Source: Rostrohypoxylon terebratum
Taxonomy: Eukaryota > Ascomycota > Sordariomycetes > Xylariales > Hypoxylaceae
Reading direction: 5' to 3'
Assembly: GCA_022497145.1 (NCBI GenBank)
Contig: MU385883.1
Coordinates: 186,001 to 250,000 of the forward strand
Length of the DNA: 64,000 nucleotides
Each line of letters starts with the position of its first letter. Position 1 is the first letter of the stretch. The translations under genes and the position numbers were made by a program. This document shows, one piece after another, positions 49,243 to 59,367 of the stretch. The notes beneath the pieces were generated by a model, which saw only the letters and a program-made list of their open reading frames with translations, ran no database searches and had not been told where the DNA came from.

Positions 49243-50703
49243 ATGGATACGTCCGCACCCCAGACCGGGGCTCTCGAGCCCCAGCTGATCAAGGTCAATT
49301 TCACGACGACATCGCCGGATTTACAACTCCCAGAAGGCAAGACACAATTGCTCGTCCCCTCAGACATAAAGCGGTATGGCCTGTCGCGCGTCCTGAACTC
49401 CGAATCTATGCTCAACACCCCATCCCCCATCCCCTTCGACTTCCTCATAAATGGTGCCTTCCTACGGACTTCGCTCGAAGACTACCTCAAGGCCAATGGC
49501 CTGTCCGCCGAGAGTACGGTCACATTGCAGTACGTGCGCAGCCTGATACCACCCGTTTACCAGGCTGGCTTCGAGCACGATGATTGGGTGAGCGATATCG
49601 ATGTCTTGTCGGAGAGCTCGCGCGCGGGCATATGGAGCGCCGATAAGTTTTCCACGGGTCAGGACAGGATTTTATCCGCATCTTACGACGGTCTGTTAAG
49701 GATATGGAATAACGCGGGAAATGTGATCGCAACATCGCCTTCCGGCAGCTTAGGTGGCCACAGTGCCACAATTAAATCCGCCAAATTCTTGTCCACATCT
49801 ATAATCGCATCAGCCGGCCTCGACCGCACCGTTCGAATATGGAAGTATACTGAAGCAGATGACCACTTTTCCGGCACCCTGAAACCTTCGCTCGAATTAT
49901 ACGGCCACAAAACATGTATCGAATCCCTCGATGTCCACGGCCCGACAGGCCGCATCCTTAGTGCCTCGAGCGACGGCAGCATCGGCCTCTGGACAACCTC
50001 CAAGACCTCCGCGCCCGCAGCCCCTTCCTCCCTCCTCCCCGGCACCACCACGACCTCCAAAAAGCGCAAGCTCGTCCCCTCCACCGCGCCGCAACGCGGT
50101 CCCCTCTCTCTCCTACAACCTCACACGTCCCCCGCCTCCGCCGCCATCTTCTCCCCAACCGACCCCACGGTAGCGTATTCCGCGTCGCAAGACCACACGA
50201 TCCGCACACTCGACCTCACGACGTCTAAGACGGAAAATGTGATCACGACCTCCCACCCGCTCCTCTCGCTCGCCTGGCTCAAGCGCGGGCTCCTCGCGGC
50301 AGGCACCTCAGCGCGCCACATCACGCTCGCGGACCCGCGCGCCGACGCGGCCACCACGTCCGTCATGACGTTGCGCGGACACCGGAACATGGTTGGCGCT
50401 CTGAGCGCGTCCCCCGACAACGAGTATAGCCTCGTATCCGGGTCCCACGACGGCACTTGTCGGATCTGGGACCTGCGAAGCGTGCGCGCGGGCACGCGAG
50501 CCGAGGGCGGCGGCAGCGTCAGCGAGGCCGTATACGTGATCGAGCGGGAGAGCCAGAAGGGGCAGAAGAGCAAAAGTGATGTGCCGGGCCGCGGGGCTAA
50601 GGTGTTTGGGGTGGCGTGGGATAAGAGCTGGGGGATTGTGAGCGCTGGCGAGGATAAGATGGTGCAGGTTAATGCAGGTAGGGACCTGCTGGCGGCAGAT
50701 TAG
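49243..50703 (+). CDS. YTM1: Ribosome biogenesis protein YTM1
   Basis: A single-exon protein of 486 residues. YTM1 (WDR12 in animals) forms the Nop7-Erb1-Ytm1 complex on pre-60S particles in the nucleolus. Its N-terminal ubiquitin-like NLE domain is bound by the AAA ATPase Rea1, which pulls the complex off. The NLE domain is visible at about residues 10-110 (LIKVNFTT..LPEGKTQLLVPSDIKRYGLSRVLN, then FLINGAFLRTSLEDYL). WD repeats follow from about 125 to the end, with clear ends such as RILSASYDGLLRIWN, SAGLDRTVRIWKY, LSASSDGSIGLW and VSGSHDGTCRIWDL. A basic KKRK insert lies near residue 275. The ATG at 49243 is the first in frame. The sequence before it is open but lacks a start codon. Confidence 0.95.
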   Translation: MDTSAPQTGALEPQLIKVNFTTTSPDLQLPEGKTQLLVPSDIKRYGLSRVLNSESMLNTPSPIPFDFLINGAFLRTSLEDYLKANGLSAESTVTLQYVRSLIPPVYQAGFEHDDWVSDIDVLSESSRAGIWSADKFSTGQDRILSASYDGLLRIWNNAGNVIATSPSGSLGGHSATIKSAKFLSTSIIASAGLDRTVRIWKYTEADDHFSGTLKPSLELYGHKTCIESLDVHGPTGRILSASSDGSIGLWTTSKTSAPAAPSSLLPGTTTTSKKRKLVPSTAPQRGPLSLLQPHTSPASAAIFSPTDPTVAYSASQDHTIRTLDLTTSKTENVITTSHPLLSLAWLKRGLLAAGTSARHITLADPRADAATTSVMTLRGHRNMVGALSASPDNEYSLVSGSHDGTCRIWDLRSVRAGTRAEGGGSVSEAVYVIERESQKGQKSKSDVPGRGAKVFGVAWDKSWGIVSAGEDKMVQVNAGRDLLAAD

Positions 50704-51344
50704 CAAAAGTGCTAATTCGGAGTGAGTCGGGACGATGTGGAATGGGGAAGAGTGGATTGAGTTAAGTATAGAGAAAACTAAGGCTTGGTGAATATATACC
50801 CGTTTGGATCAGGGTCTGGTCTATATGTCTACTACATTGGACCGCTGCCTTGCAAATATGATGCGAATGGGGATTTGTGATTATGACGTCTCCTTGTATA
50901 TATATAATAGATGAACACGATCAGTTTGCGGTAGGCCCCGTCTAAGAAACTATTGAGCACGCACTATCAAGTACATCAAACCTAATCATTGTATTAAAAT
51001 CGCATGTTTCTAGCCGACACATATCACAACGGATACTAACAATATAGTAGAGCAGGGTATTTAGTTGTCGCCAATTCATCGCTTAGCAATGGTATTATAA
51101 TATGCAGTGCACCAGTTACAGCTGTGCCCTTATATACAACGAAGTGAGGTTATGCCCTCCGAAGTTTCATATATCTCGAGAATCAACAAACGCCGGATGG
51201 TTGAATGAATAGCCTCAGATCGTTGAGTATCCGTCATTGTAAATATCTACCCGGCTTCTCAGATACTCAATCCGAGGCAAACCAGAGAGACGCCAAGGCC
51301 CTCTATTTAAAATAGCGAGGACTTTCGTAAACCCGAAAGGGACG
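50704..51344. other. Convergent 3' region, YTM1 and exonuclease
   Basis: The 3' ends of two convergent genes lie here with no coding sequence recognised. TATATATATAATAG near 50898 may act in 3'-end formation of YTM1; that is a guess. Confidence 0.55.
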
Positions 51345-52956
51345 TCACGAACCCTGACTCGAGATGAGTTTAGCAATATAAGGGAATCGTGTTTGCAACA
51401 TTTCCGCAAGTTTTGCACTCAAAAGTTCTATGCCCAATCTCTCCGCATCTACGGGCATGTTCTCGGCTTCTATCGCCGCAAATATATGGCCGACAACTGT
51501 ACCCAGTTTTAGGGGAGGGTCCCGTAACAGCGCCGCTATCGACTGAGGGTCGAGTCCCTGTTCGTGCCACATGAAGTATGCGCGAAGCTGTACAAAATTT
51601 GCCTGCGCATTAGGGTGGGCGGCCCTGTAACGAGCAGCACGGTCTTCAGCGATCTCGATACGGGAGTCTTTCGAGCCTGTTGGTGCTTTGGACGAAGTTC
51701 TTTTGGGTTTAGAGGCTGCTGCGGCTTCTAGTTCCGTTTCTTCAGCCGCATCTACTATCGGATCTTCGTCGATTGCCAACAGTACGTCATCCGCTAGGCG
51801 AATGGGACGGTTCAGCTCCGCATGATACGGCATTGGCGGACAAGGATCGAGCTGCTTTCGATGATGCTCAAGGGTGGCGTAAAGTTGCAATCCAGCATAC
51901 GCATCGGACGAGCTGTCTGTGACGTTGTGAGATTAGGCAAAACATTTTCAAGGCATGAAACAACTTACATATGACCTGATCCATACGCAGGGGCTTGGTC
52001 CAGTCACTTGCCCGGACATCCTGGCCCTTATATAGTGGTAGATGCAAGTATTGCTCTACTTGACTCGCCAATGGCACGAGCCTCTTGTTTATTTCGCTGG
52101 TTCGACCCGCGGCAGAATACGTGACGAGCTTATATAGATGGCTAAGCTCTAGCAAACCCTTCGAATCGACGTTTAGGTGATTCCGTAACCTAGTTGCATC
52201 GCCTTTTATAGCAACGCCGACCTTTGTGACATTCGAATCTTCCATAATGGCTCTAAACGTGGGTCCCACTATATCGCCTTTATCAGGGAAAAGAGCGACG
52301 TGAAATAGCCCAATGCGACTCGGACTTGCTAGCTGTATTAACGAGACATTTTTCCGGAAGCCATGTGACCTCGTCGCATCCATGGCCCATTCTAAATCGA
52401 AACCGAGTACTTTTTCGCCTTTAAAAAAGTCCTGGCAAACTTTCTCCATCGTATGAGTGCTTCGACAATAATGCACCTTCACTTTCTGTTCCGTTCCATC
52501 ATCTGAGGTCCCTCGATATCGAGTGTAGGACCAGAACGAATCGGTTGATCCAGCAGGTGCCTTCTTCGCAGCGTAGAACAAGTCATTCGACATCTTAAAT
52601 GGAAATGGTGATACAGGAGGCTCTTCTGGAATCTTAGGTTGCGACAAGTCTATCTGATCTACAGAAGTGGTATCTGCATCCTCAACGACCGTCTTAGCAG
52701 TCTTGTGTACATCTCTGGTTGATTTTGGCGCATTTCCCTTTGGCGTCGACGATGGTAGACCTTCCAACTTTGGGTATAAGAGGCAATCCGCCAAGTCATC
52801 CGAGCGAGGCGTTGTAGAGCGGCCTTGGTTAGCCGCCGCCGCTCTGTTCGGATTCTGGGTGTCATCAGGGGCCGAGACCTGAGACTGGGCAACAGGAGAG
52901 AATGAGATGCCCCGCGCAGGATGCCATAACTGATATTTGGGTAGCGTTGCAGACAT
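51345..52956 (-). CDS. WRN-type 3'-5' exonuclease (DEDDy)
   Basis: Two exons (52956-51969, 51916-51345) give 519 residues. The intron is 52 nt (GTAAGT...CACAG) and splits a Tyr codon. The exonuclease domain runs from about residue 145 to 350. It holds all DEDDy motifs: FDLEW (Asp187, Glu189), VGVAIKGDATRL with the second Asp, and YSSSDAYAGL, formed across the splice junction, with the catalytic Tyr and Asp334. NVSLIQLA is also typical of the Werner/RNase D family. The first 140 residues are polar and low in complexity. The C-terminal 170 residues are mostly helical with no helicase domain. Such stand-alone fungal proteins trim DNA 3' ends in repair or RNA; the substrate here is unknown. LSM5 is divergent from it. 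The ATG at 52956 is the first in frame. Confidence 0.88.
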
Positions 52957-53673
52957 TCTAGAATTTCGTGCCACCCAACTACTATGAAAGATGATTAACT
53001 GTCAATAAGTTCCTCGCCTCGGCCTCTCATAAATGGTCCTAGATGGCAGACGAACCACAGAATAGAAGATGCATGCAAAGCCTTATGAGATCTCAGAGCG
53101 TTGCTGACGATCTCAGAACCTGCAAGGGACGTCATTGGTGATAAGCGAGTGTTGAATCAGAGCACTGCTCCATGATGACTGTGAGATCGAGATTAGTACA
53201 AGTTTCAATGATTGTTAGGCAGACGCGTCGTGGCGGTGTGTTAAATTTGAGTTTCAAGATTGCGAAAGCGATTCGAGGTTGAAGTTTAATGATGAAGGTA
53301 TTGTACTAATAATGGAACTGAACTAATACTGGCAGCTGATAGGGGGCCAGTATCCACTACCTAGTAATAGCGGGATTGAGGGGATTGGGGGGATTGGGGT
53401 CTGGTACGAAGTACATACCGTGTACGAATAGGTACAAGTACCTGACCTAATATCGCGTCCGCCACTCGTTAAACGGTTAGGTATTATCAGGTGACCAATT
53501 TTGGATATCCAACGCTAGTACCTATGTACATACGTAGTAGTAATTACTAATAGGAACTAAGCCCAATTGAAAGTATAGCACTTTTACACTGTAGTGTATT
53601 ACTTGACCTTCTTATTTCACCTACCAACGAGATCAACGAGACCAATCCACCAAAAAAGCTCTGTCTCCCAAAG
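52957..53673. other. Divergent promoter, exonuclease and LSM5
   Basis: About 0.7 kb shared by two divergent genes, with no coding sequence. One ACGCGT lies near 53224, about 270 bases upstream of the exonuclease ATG. TACGAAGTAC/GTACGAATAGGTAC words cluster at 53404-53440. Confidence 0.6.
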
Positions 53674-54209
53674 ATGGCTTCCCAACTTCTACCTCTCGGT
53701 ATATAACTTCTTTCCCGCTAACGCAAATACTGAACATTTTAACTCACATCTGTCGCAGAACTCATCGATAAGTGTGTCGGCTCGAGAATATGGGTCATTA
53801 TGAAGGGCGACAAGGGTATGCTTGATCTAGATACTCCGAACAGGTATCACTACCCAGTAACTAATGAGGAAATCGGTCAGAATTCAGCGGGACCCTTCTC
53901 GGCTTCGATGACTACGTCAGTGAGTAGAGTTGGGAACCCTCTATGGCTACATGCCACAAACTAACAGTTGTCAGACATGGTGTTAGAAGATGTGACTGAA
54001 TTGTATGCGCATATTTTTACAGCAGGAAGTTTGAGTAATGTCTAACGGCATGCAGCGACTACTCTGGAAATCACACCAAGCTCTCCAAGATACTGCTAAA
54101 CGGCAACAACATTTGCATGGTACGTTCCGAAGCCTGGCACATCAGGCAGCGTAAGACTCACAATCTACTATAGTTAATACCGGGAGGAGAAGGCCCTGTA
54201 GCGACATAA
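53674..54209 (+). CDS. LSM5: U6 snRNA-associated Sm-like protein LSm5
   Basis: Six exons were assembled by eye: 53674-53698, 53759-53815, 53881-53919, 53975-54002, 54056-54119 and 54174-54209. Together they encode only 82 residues. LSm5 is one subunit of the Lsm2-8 ring that binds the U6 3' end in the nucleus and of the Lsm1-7 ring that promotes mRNA decay in the cytoplasm. The joined protein follows the Sm fold throughout: LLPLELIDKCVGSRIWVIMKGDKEFSGTLLGF, then DDYVNMVLEDV (Sm1) and ILLNGNNICMLIPGG (Sm2). Every exon join falls within a conserved block, so the model is reliable despite exons of 25-64 nt. It is too fragmented to show as one open frame. Length matches the family. Confidence 0.95.
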
Positions 54210-54591
54210 TCAGGTTATGAACCAGATGGACAATTCTGGTTTTCATTAGGGGAAGTTATTGGTGATGGAAGACGAATGAATTAGATAAATGGATACCTAA
54301 GATACATCGGGTCCATCGGGTCACTATGAGTAACAAAAGTTTTCACGAATCACAATGACCGTCAAGTTGGAGGCGCAAGATTATTAAGGTAGAGATGACC
54401 TAATTAGAAGTCAGGTCAATTTCATATATCATTTCTACCTATAGACGAATCGAAAGGACCCATAGTCAAGCGAAGTACAGTGCACTAGAAGCAACTCTCA
54501 ACCGAAACGCCAGGTATCTGCCCATGCCTTGGTCCATTATATATCGTGAGAACGCCACGCCTGGGAATGTCATGCTATAGTAACGAGGAAC
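54210..54591. other. Convergent 3' region, LSM5 and RPB11
   Basis: Only 382 bases separate the stops of LSM5 and RPB11. No coding sequence or named signal is seen. Confidence 0.6.
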
Positions 54592-55715
54592 TTATTTGCC
54601 ATTGACACCGCCACCGGAGTTGTGGTCGTCTCCAGCACCAGCCATACGACGGAGTTCATATTCCCGAGTGAAATTCTGTGCCAACTGTCCAAGGGAAGCG
54701 ACTAATTGCTTGCACACCTCGATGAATAATTCACGAGGAGTCATAGTACCGTCGGTTTGGAGCCTGATCATGACTTCGGGAACGTTGGGATGGGCAACTA
54801 TGATGATTTAACAACTTCATTCTCTGCACAAATGTACAATAGATCCCTACCCTTGTAACCAGCCATCATCGCGTGGGGATGTTGCTTGAAATGCTCGGCA
54901 AGGAGGTTGCCGATAGTATGATCCTCTTTCAAGATGATGAAATCAGATGTGTTAGACATGCCTAGACTTGTTAGACCTAGGAAGCTTTTTTTTTTTCTCA
55001 TCTTGAATAAATATCCTTACCTGCAAAAGGCTTCTCGGTGATCTTCTTCTCTCCATCATTGAGGAGGAAGAGTTCAAAACTAAGAGGCTGTTAGCTTGTA
55101 ATCGTATATTGGTCAAGACCAGGAGGTTTTTATGGAGTTCGGGCTCGATTATAATAATCTCTATCATTGACATGCATTGACGGTAAATATCAAGGTAATA
55201 TATGATGTATATGACGGACTTTGAGCGCAGGATAGAAAGGGTGGTGATGACGACGGCGGCAGTGATGATGATGATGATAAGACAGCAATTATGCAACTTT
55301 TTGTTTTGAATAAGCAGGCTGAGGTACCTGTGGAAATCAGGGGCCTTGCTACCCAAGCGAAGAGGATCTCCCTTCATGTTTGCAAGAGGCATGCCGATGG
55401 TATCGGGATTGCTTGTTTCAAAGATGGCTGGAAGTTTGGAGAAGTTGAAGAGGTTGAAGGGAGTAGTAAGGTCGTAAGAAGCTCTCAGTGTGGTAGACTT
55501 TCCCAACCTTGGGACTTCAGAAGATCGCTTGCTGGCCCTGCTGTAGACCATTGCGGTGAAAAGAAGAGATGGGCTCCTTCTCTCCCGAATCAAAATGAAA
55601 CATTCTCCCATCGTACTTGCCCTGCGGCCGCTAGCGATACACAGATAAGGGAAGGGACGACGTGAAATTGGATGACAAAGTTTGAAAATATCACTAACCG
55701 ATCGGGGGCGTTCAT
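54592..55715 (-). CDS. RPB11: RNA polymerase II subunit RPB11
   Basis: Four exons (55715-55699, 55079-55021, 54961-54851, 54797-54592) give 130 residues. RPB11 pairs with RPB3 to form the alpha-like platform on which RNA polymerase II is built. The joined protein begins MNAPDRFELFLLNDGEKK. It carries the dimerisation motif DHTIGNLLAEHFKQHPHAMMAGYK (split here into key parts TIGNLL and AGYK) and ends with the expected helix (ELFIEVCKQLVASLGQLAQNF). Splice sites are GTTAGT...TTAG, GTAAGG...CTAG and GTAGGG...ATAG. Intron 1 is 619 nt, far longer than any other seen in this window, and holds a peroxiredoxin-like exon listed separately. Exon 1 codes for only five residues and two bases. The length is normal for the family. 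Confidence 0.93.
55328..55392 (-). pseudogene. Peroxiredoxin-like first exon inside RPB11 intron 1
   Basis: An ATG at 55392 opens 21 codons plus two bases ending at CAG|GTACCT. The reading includes PLRLGSKAPDF, the start of 1-Cys (Prx6-type) peroxiredoxins, normally followed by a thioredoxin fold with a PVCTTE active site. No such continuation follows, because the next sequence is the rest of the RPB11 intron. The pyrimidine-rich 55410-55480 just upstream looks like a fungal leader, so promoter, leader and first exon may have been copied together. The segment ends in the same phase as RPB11 exon 1 (two bases over), so it could serve as an alternative first exon. The match rests on about 11 residues and could be chance. 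Confidence 0.4.
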
Positions 55716-56425
55716 TATGATGTCCGGTTATGGTGAGCGATTATGGTGGAAGGTAGACGCAAGATTTGGTTATGTGTCCGAATCCAAACTGATTCCAAAG
55801 TGGTAGTCGAATTGTGTGTATGCGGTTGTTCGGTCTGCGTCGCTCCAAGATGATGTTTGCAAGATCAAAAATATGAAGAAACGAAGGCTAACTGCTGAAG
55901 AACTAGGTAGTAGTAGGTAGTAGGTAGTAGGTACAATACATGCATGTTCCGGCATGTTCTTACTTTGATCAAAGAACATCATTTGGGCCAATCGGATAAA
56001 TATCGGCTAACCTTTCTGCCTTTCGAGTGTCGGTCTGTGCACGGTCATAGTACAGTGGCAATAGGTAGGACCTAGGTAGGACCTGGGTCCTGGTAGGTAC
56101 ATAATGTACAATACCTATATTAGAGTAAGGAGCCAACCTTGTTTTCGTTGGTTTTTTATCACATCAATTCAGAATTAGTCATAGACAAATGGTTCTTTTT
56201 TTTAATTCACCTGTTTGTCAAATGGGAGGTAGATGTACACATTATCATCATATGCACATGCCTTTAAAAAAACTATCCACGAGTGATGCCACTAAACGCC
56301 GTGCCCAATGCAAAGGTGCAGTCCCTTAAAATACACCCAACTGTCCCTATTGTGATTCAGCCGTCACAAGAAGATAACCTAGGCGCCGCCATGGCTAGGA
56401 CCAGATTCCCCATTGCCACCAGTAA
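55716..56425. other. Intergenic: RPB11 promoter and UBP16 3' region
   Basis: About 0.7 kb without coding sequence. GTAGTAGGTA direct repeats lie at about 55907-55932, and CCTAGGTAGGACC repeats at about 56066-56098 belong to the dispersed motif family. Confidence 0.6.
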
Positions 56426-58699
56426 TTAACAATTAGGACGATGAAGTGGAATGATAGGATCCACCTTTTCCCCATCTACTAAGAGAGGCATAAGACTTGA
56501 CCATATAGATATAGCCTCTGTCTTCTGATATTGGGGATGAGTATCGCCCGCCTTATGACCACCATCGCTTACCCCGGCAGCGACGCCATCTAGTACGGCA
56601 ACTTCCCCAGTCGGCCTCTGAAGCTGCTCGAAGGTTGTCATATTACCAGGTTGGCCACTACTCTGAGTCGAAGCATTCATTAGTCCTCCTTCCACACCGG
56701 CTATCTCTGGCGTATGATCGTCGTTCTGCTCTATTGGAGAGGCTGTGGCGCCGTCATCTGCTTCCGTCTCCGTCTCCTGTGGATTCGTAGACACGAGAAC
56801 CGGGCGTGGATCGACACAATCGTAGAAGAGCATGAAGACTCCACCCTGTGCTAGGACTGTCTCTTCGGGCACTTCCCACACGCTTTCGTCACTCAGCCGC
56901 CACCACTTTCCATCAGAATCTTGACCATCATTCTTACTGTCTTTTCCATCATCTGGCATACTCTCGTCCATAGTCGCGTTATCACCTACGTCGTCGGGCA
57001 ACTCGGTTTCTTTTTCGTGAGCATCATTCAACTTCGACGGCTCACAGGGATGCTTTCGATAACAGACATAATGGCCATTTTCATGCCGCCCTTGGTGCGT
57101 TATTACGGCGCGCAGCTCGTAAATGGGTCCACTAATCTTGGAGGGGTTCAAGTCACCTGAAACCATAGATGACATTGGGTCCGTAACCCACTGCTCCTCA
57201 TTTGCGACTGTGTCGAGAGAAGCAGCTTTGTCGCCGCCGACGAGATTAGTCGGATCACCAGCGCTACCTATGCACCACGGGCCCAGGTCAAGGGTCTTTG
57301 GAAAGCGAACCGCGGCGAGGTTCTTGAACATATGCCCCGTACTCTCGTCAAATACCGACCGATTCATATGGATCGCAAGACTTCGAGGTGATCGTGCTAT
57401 GGCGACTTGTTTAGTTTTGGAAGAGCTGACTCGTTTTTGCACTTGGCACTTGTCTCGCATGGTTGTCTCTTCGAAATCATCCACTTCGAGAGCAGCCTCC
57501 ACAGCTTTCAGCCGGGAAATGGATCCTTGTAAGGCATCTTCGGACTGGTTATTATCCTTGCCGCGAGAAATCAGCATCTTCAACAGTTTTTGAAGCTTCA
57601 GCAGTGTACACTTGGTACATTCGACTCCGTCGATAGTTTCCAGGACTGTATAGGAATCTAGTCGTTCAAAAAGATCGTGCACTCCTTGCTCACGGCCGAG
57701 GCTGAGCGTAAGACAGTTGAATGGGATCAAGGATAATCCATCGGAATGACCGCATACAACGCAGGCGACTCGCTGCGCTACCAGACCTTCGAGGGGGTTT
57801 CTCAAAACTGTCGCGTCCGACGAGGCTTTGGAAGGTACTGGAAGTGACTGGTATCCACTGTCGTCACTATGTTGACTATCTTCGGTATCATCTCTCATGC
57901 CAATCGATTCAAGCCCGGATGGGTGGCGTTTCGGTTTCGCTGCCTTTGCGATCTCTTTTTCCACCTCGTCTAGTATCTTGGAAAAGTACTCCTGCGCATC
58001 TTGCTGCTGCCACGTATCTAAGGATTTCAGCTTCTTTGGCGTCCACAAGGTCTTCCCATTATAATTAGCATCAGTTAACTTTGAAATGAGGTCCCGTAAG
58101 GAAGTTGCTGGACCAGATTCCGTGTCGTCCTCGCTCTTCTCTTGTTCTAGGCCTCTAGCAAGGTAGGATGGAAATGACTGCAGCGACGATAGTCCCTGGA
58201 GGACGCTGTTCTGAAAGCAGGAATTGTCGTAATTTCCTAGGCCGGGAGGTCGATCGGTTTTGTGTTTGATCAGAGTAGTGCTAGATAAACTAGAAAGTTT
58301 TCTTCTACTAGCATCAGCAACGGATGTAATGATGCCACCTGGCCCGTCCATGCCCAATATCCTTCTAAGGATATCGCTCTTAGCCTCGTATGATCGAGAT
58401 CGCGGCGGTCGCAGAAGCTCTGGGATCGGAAAGGCGGGTGGATGAAGCCAGTTGTCGAGAGCATAGAGTACATTCGAAGGGATTATGGCTATTAAAAAGT
58501 CCCAAAGAAGCTCTCCGGGATGTCGAGGTCTATAGAAAGGCGAAGAATGTAGATACTGGTAGAAGATGGTGAGCAAAAGAAGTATCAAAGGAACGATGAC
58601 ACCGGGTCGCTGAAGCCAGTCAAACAACGTCGCTTGAGAGTGATAAGGGTAATAGTTGCCGGGAGGGTCAAGTTGTGTCTCTAAGTGATGGGAGTGCAT
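56426..58699 (-). CDS. Ubiquitin carboxyl-terminal hydrolase, membrane-anchored (UBP16-like)
   Basis: A single-exon protein of 757 residues belonging to the USP (peptidase C19) family, which removes ubiquitin from proteins. A membrane segment lies at about residues 33-50 (PLILLLLTIFYQYL). The Cys box GNYDNSCFQNSVLQ holds Cys161, and the His box NGHYVCYR holds His543. KWWRLSDESVWEV and VFMLFYDC complete the catalytic core. CVVCG and CTKC form a Zn-binding pair in the fingers region. Acidic Ser/Asp-rich insertions lie around 250-290 and 570-610, and an extra polar tail of about 100 residues follows the core. An N-terminal anchor plus this core matches yeast Ubp16 of the mitochondrial outer membrane and animal USP30. 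I do not fix a symbol. The start at 58699 is the first ATG in the frame. Confidence 0.88.
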   Translation of the reverse strand: MHSHHLETQLDPPGNYYPYHSQATLFDWLQRPGVIVPLILLLLTIFYQYLHSSPFYRPRHPGELLWDFLIAIIPSNVLYALDNWLHPPAFPIPELLRPPRSRSYEAKSDILRRILGMDGPGGIITSVADASRRKLSSLSSTTLIKHKTDRPPGLGNYDNSCFQNSVLQGLSSLQSFPSYLARGLEQEKSEDDTESGPATSLRDLISKLTDANYNGKTLWTPKKLKSLDTWQQQDAQEYFSKILDEVEKEIAKAAKPKRHPSGLESIGMRDDTEDSQHSDDSGYQSLPVPSKASSDATVLRNPLEGLVAQRVACVVCGHSDGLSLIPFNCLTLSLGREQGVHDLFERLDSYTVLETIDGVECTKCTLLKLQKLLKMLISRGKDNNQSEDALQGSISRLKAVEAALEVDDFEETTMRDKCQVQKRVSSSKTKQVAIARSPRSLAIHMNRSVFDESTGHMFKNLAAVRFPKTLDLGPWCIGSAGDPTNLVGGDKAASLDTVANEEQWVTDPMSSMVSGDLNPSKISGPIYELRAVITHQGRHENGHYVCYRKHPCEPSKLNDAHEKETELPDDVGDNATMDESMPDDGKDSKNDGQDSDGKWWRLSDESVWEVPEETVLAQGGVFMLFYDCVDPRPVLVSTNPQETETEADDGATASPIEQNDDHTPEIAGVEGGLMNASTQSSGQPGNMTTFEQLQRPTGEVAVLDGVAAGVSDGGHKAGDTHPQYQKTEAISIWSSLMPLLVDGEKVDPIIPLHRPNC

Positions 58700-59367
58700 C
58701 CTGGTGTTTGCAAAAGAGGTTATCGCGCGTTGGCCCAGTTGAGCATGTGACGGTTGATGGAAAGCCGATATCAGGTTGCCAAATTATCAGAAATCAAGTA
58801 CAAAGCAGTGGAAGTTTCGCAAAATTAATCAAGGGTAAAGCCGCCATGGCAAAAGGAAGCCGTTATCATGTCGCGCGCCTCCTCTTTTTGTCTTTCTTGA
58901 AGGTGTGCGATGTGAAAGATGGAATTCCCTTATGTTCCGTTTTGGCGTTCGCCGTTGATAATTGGAGGAAAAAGAAATAGGTTGACAGGGCTGATGCGCT
59001 GATGCGACTGTTTATTTTTAGTGGACTATAACTTACATAGTACGTAAGTATAAGGTTCCTACCGGGTGCCAATTACATAATGATTCCTAACTACATATGG
59101 GGCTAGATCCGCTAATCCTCGTTCACTGTACGCAGGTTACCCCTGCATCCGAGATACATACATAAAAATCGTTATCAGACTGTCAGATATGTACATAATA
59201 ACTTTGCGGGGCAGACTTTCTACTACTACTAGTAGAAAATACCTATACCTATGGCAGCATTCTCAAACCTAGAATTGCGACGCGTATCACAATTAAAATC
59301 CCAACTATTAAAAATTCGGATTAAACCTCGATATCGTTCAAACTACACACAAAAAGTAGCGGCGACT
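58700..59367. other. Divergent promoter, UBP16-like gene and ALB1
   Basis: The 668 bases between two divergent genes carry no recognised gene. The frame at 58675-58980 on the plus strand overlaps the ubiquitin hydrolase start and has no motif. An in-frame ATG at 59251 could extend ALB1 by 39 residues but gives no family similarity. Confidence 0.6.

Noticed and set aside
54952..55611. 219-codon minus-strand open frame spanning the RPB11 intron, as one gene
   Set aside because: It runs through the RPB11 intron 1 acceptor and exon 2 in another frame. Only the short peroxiredoxin-like part (55328-55392) has a recognisable motif.
59251..59367. Upstream in-frame ATG that would lengthen ALB1 by 39 residues
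   Set aside because: The added residues show no similarity to the family, which begins at MAKGG. Kept as an alternative start only.
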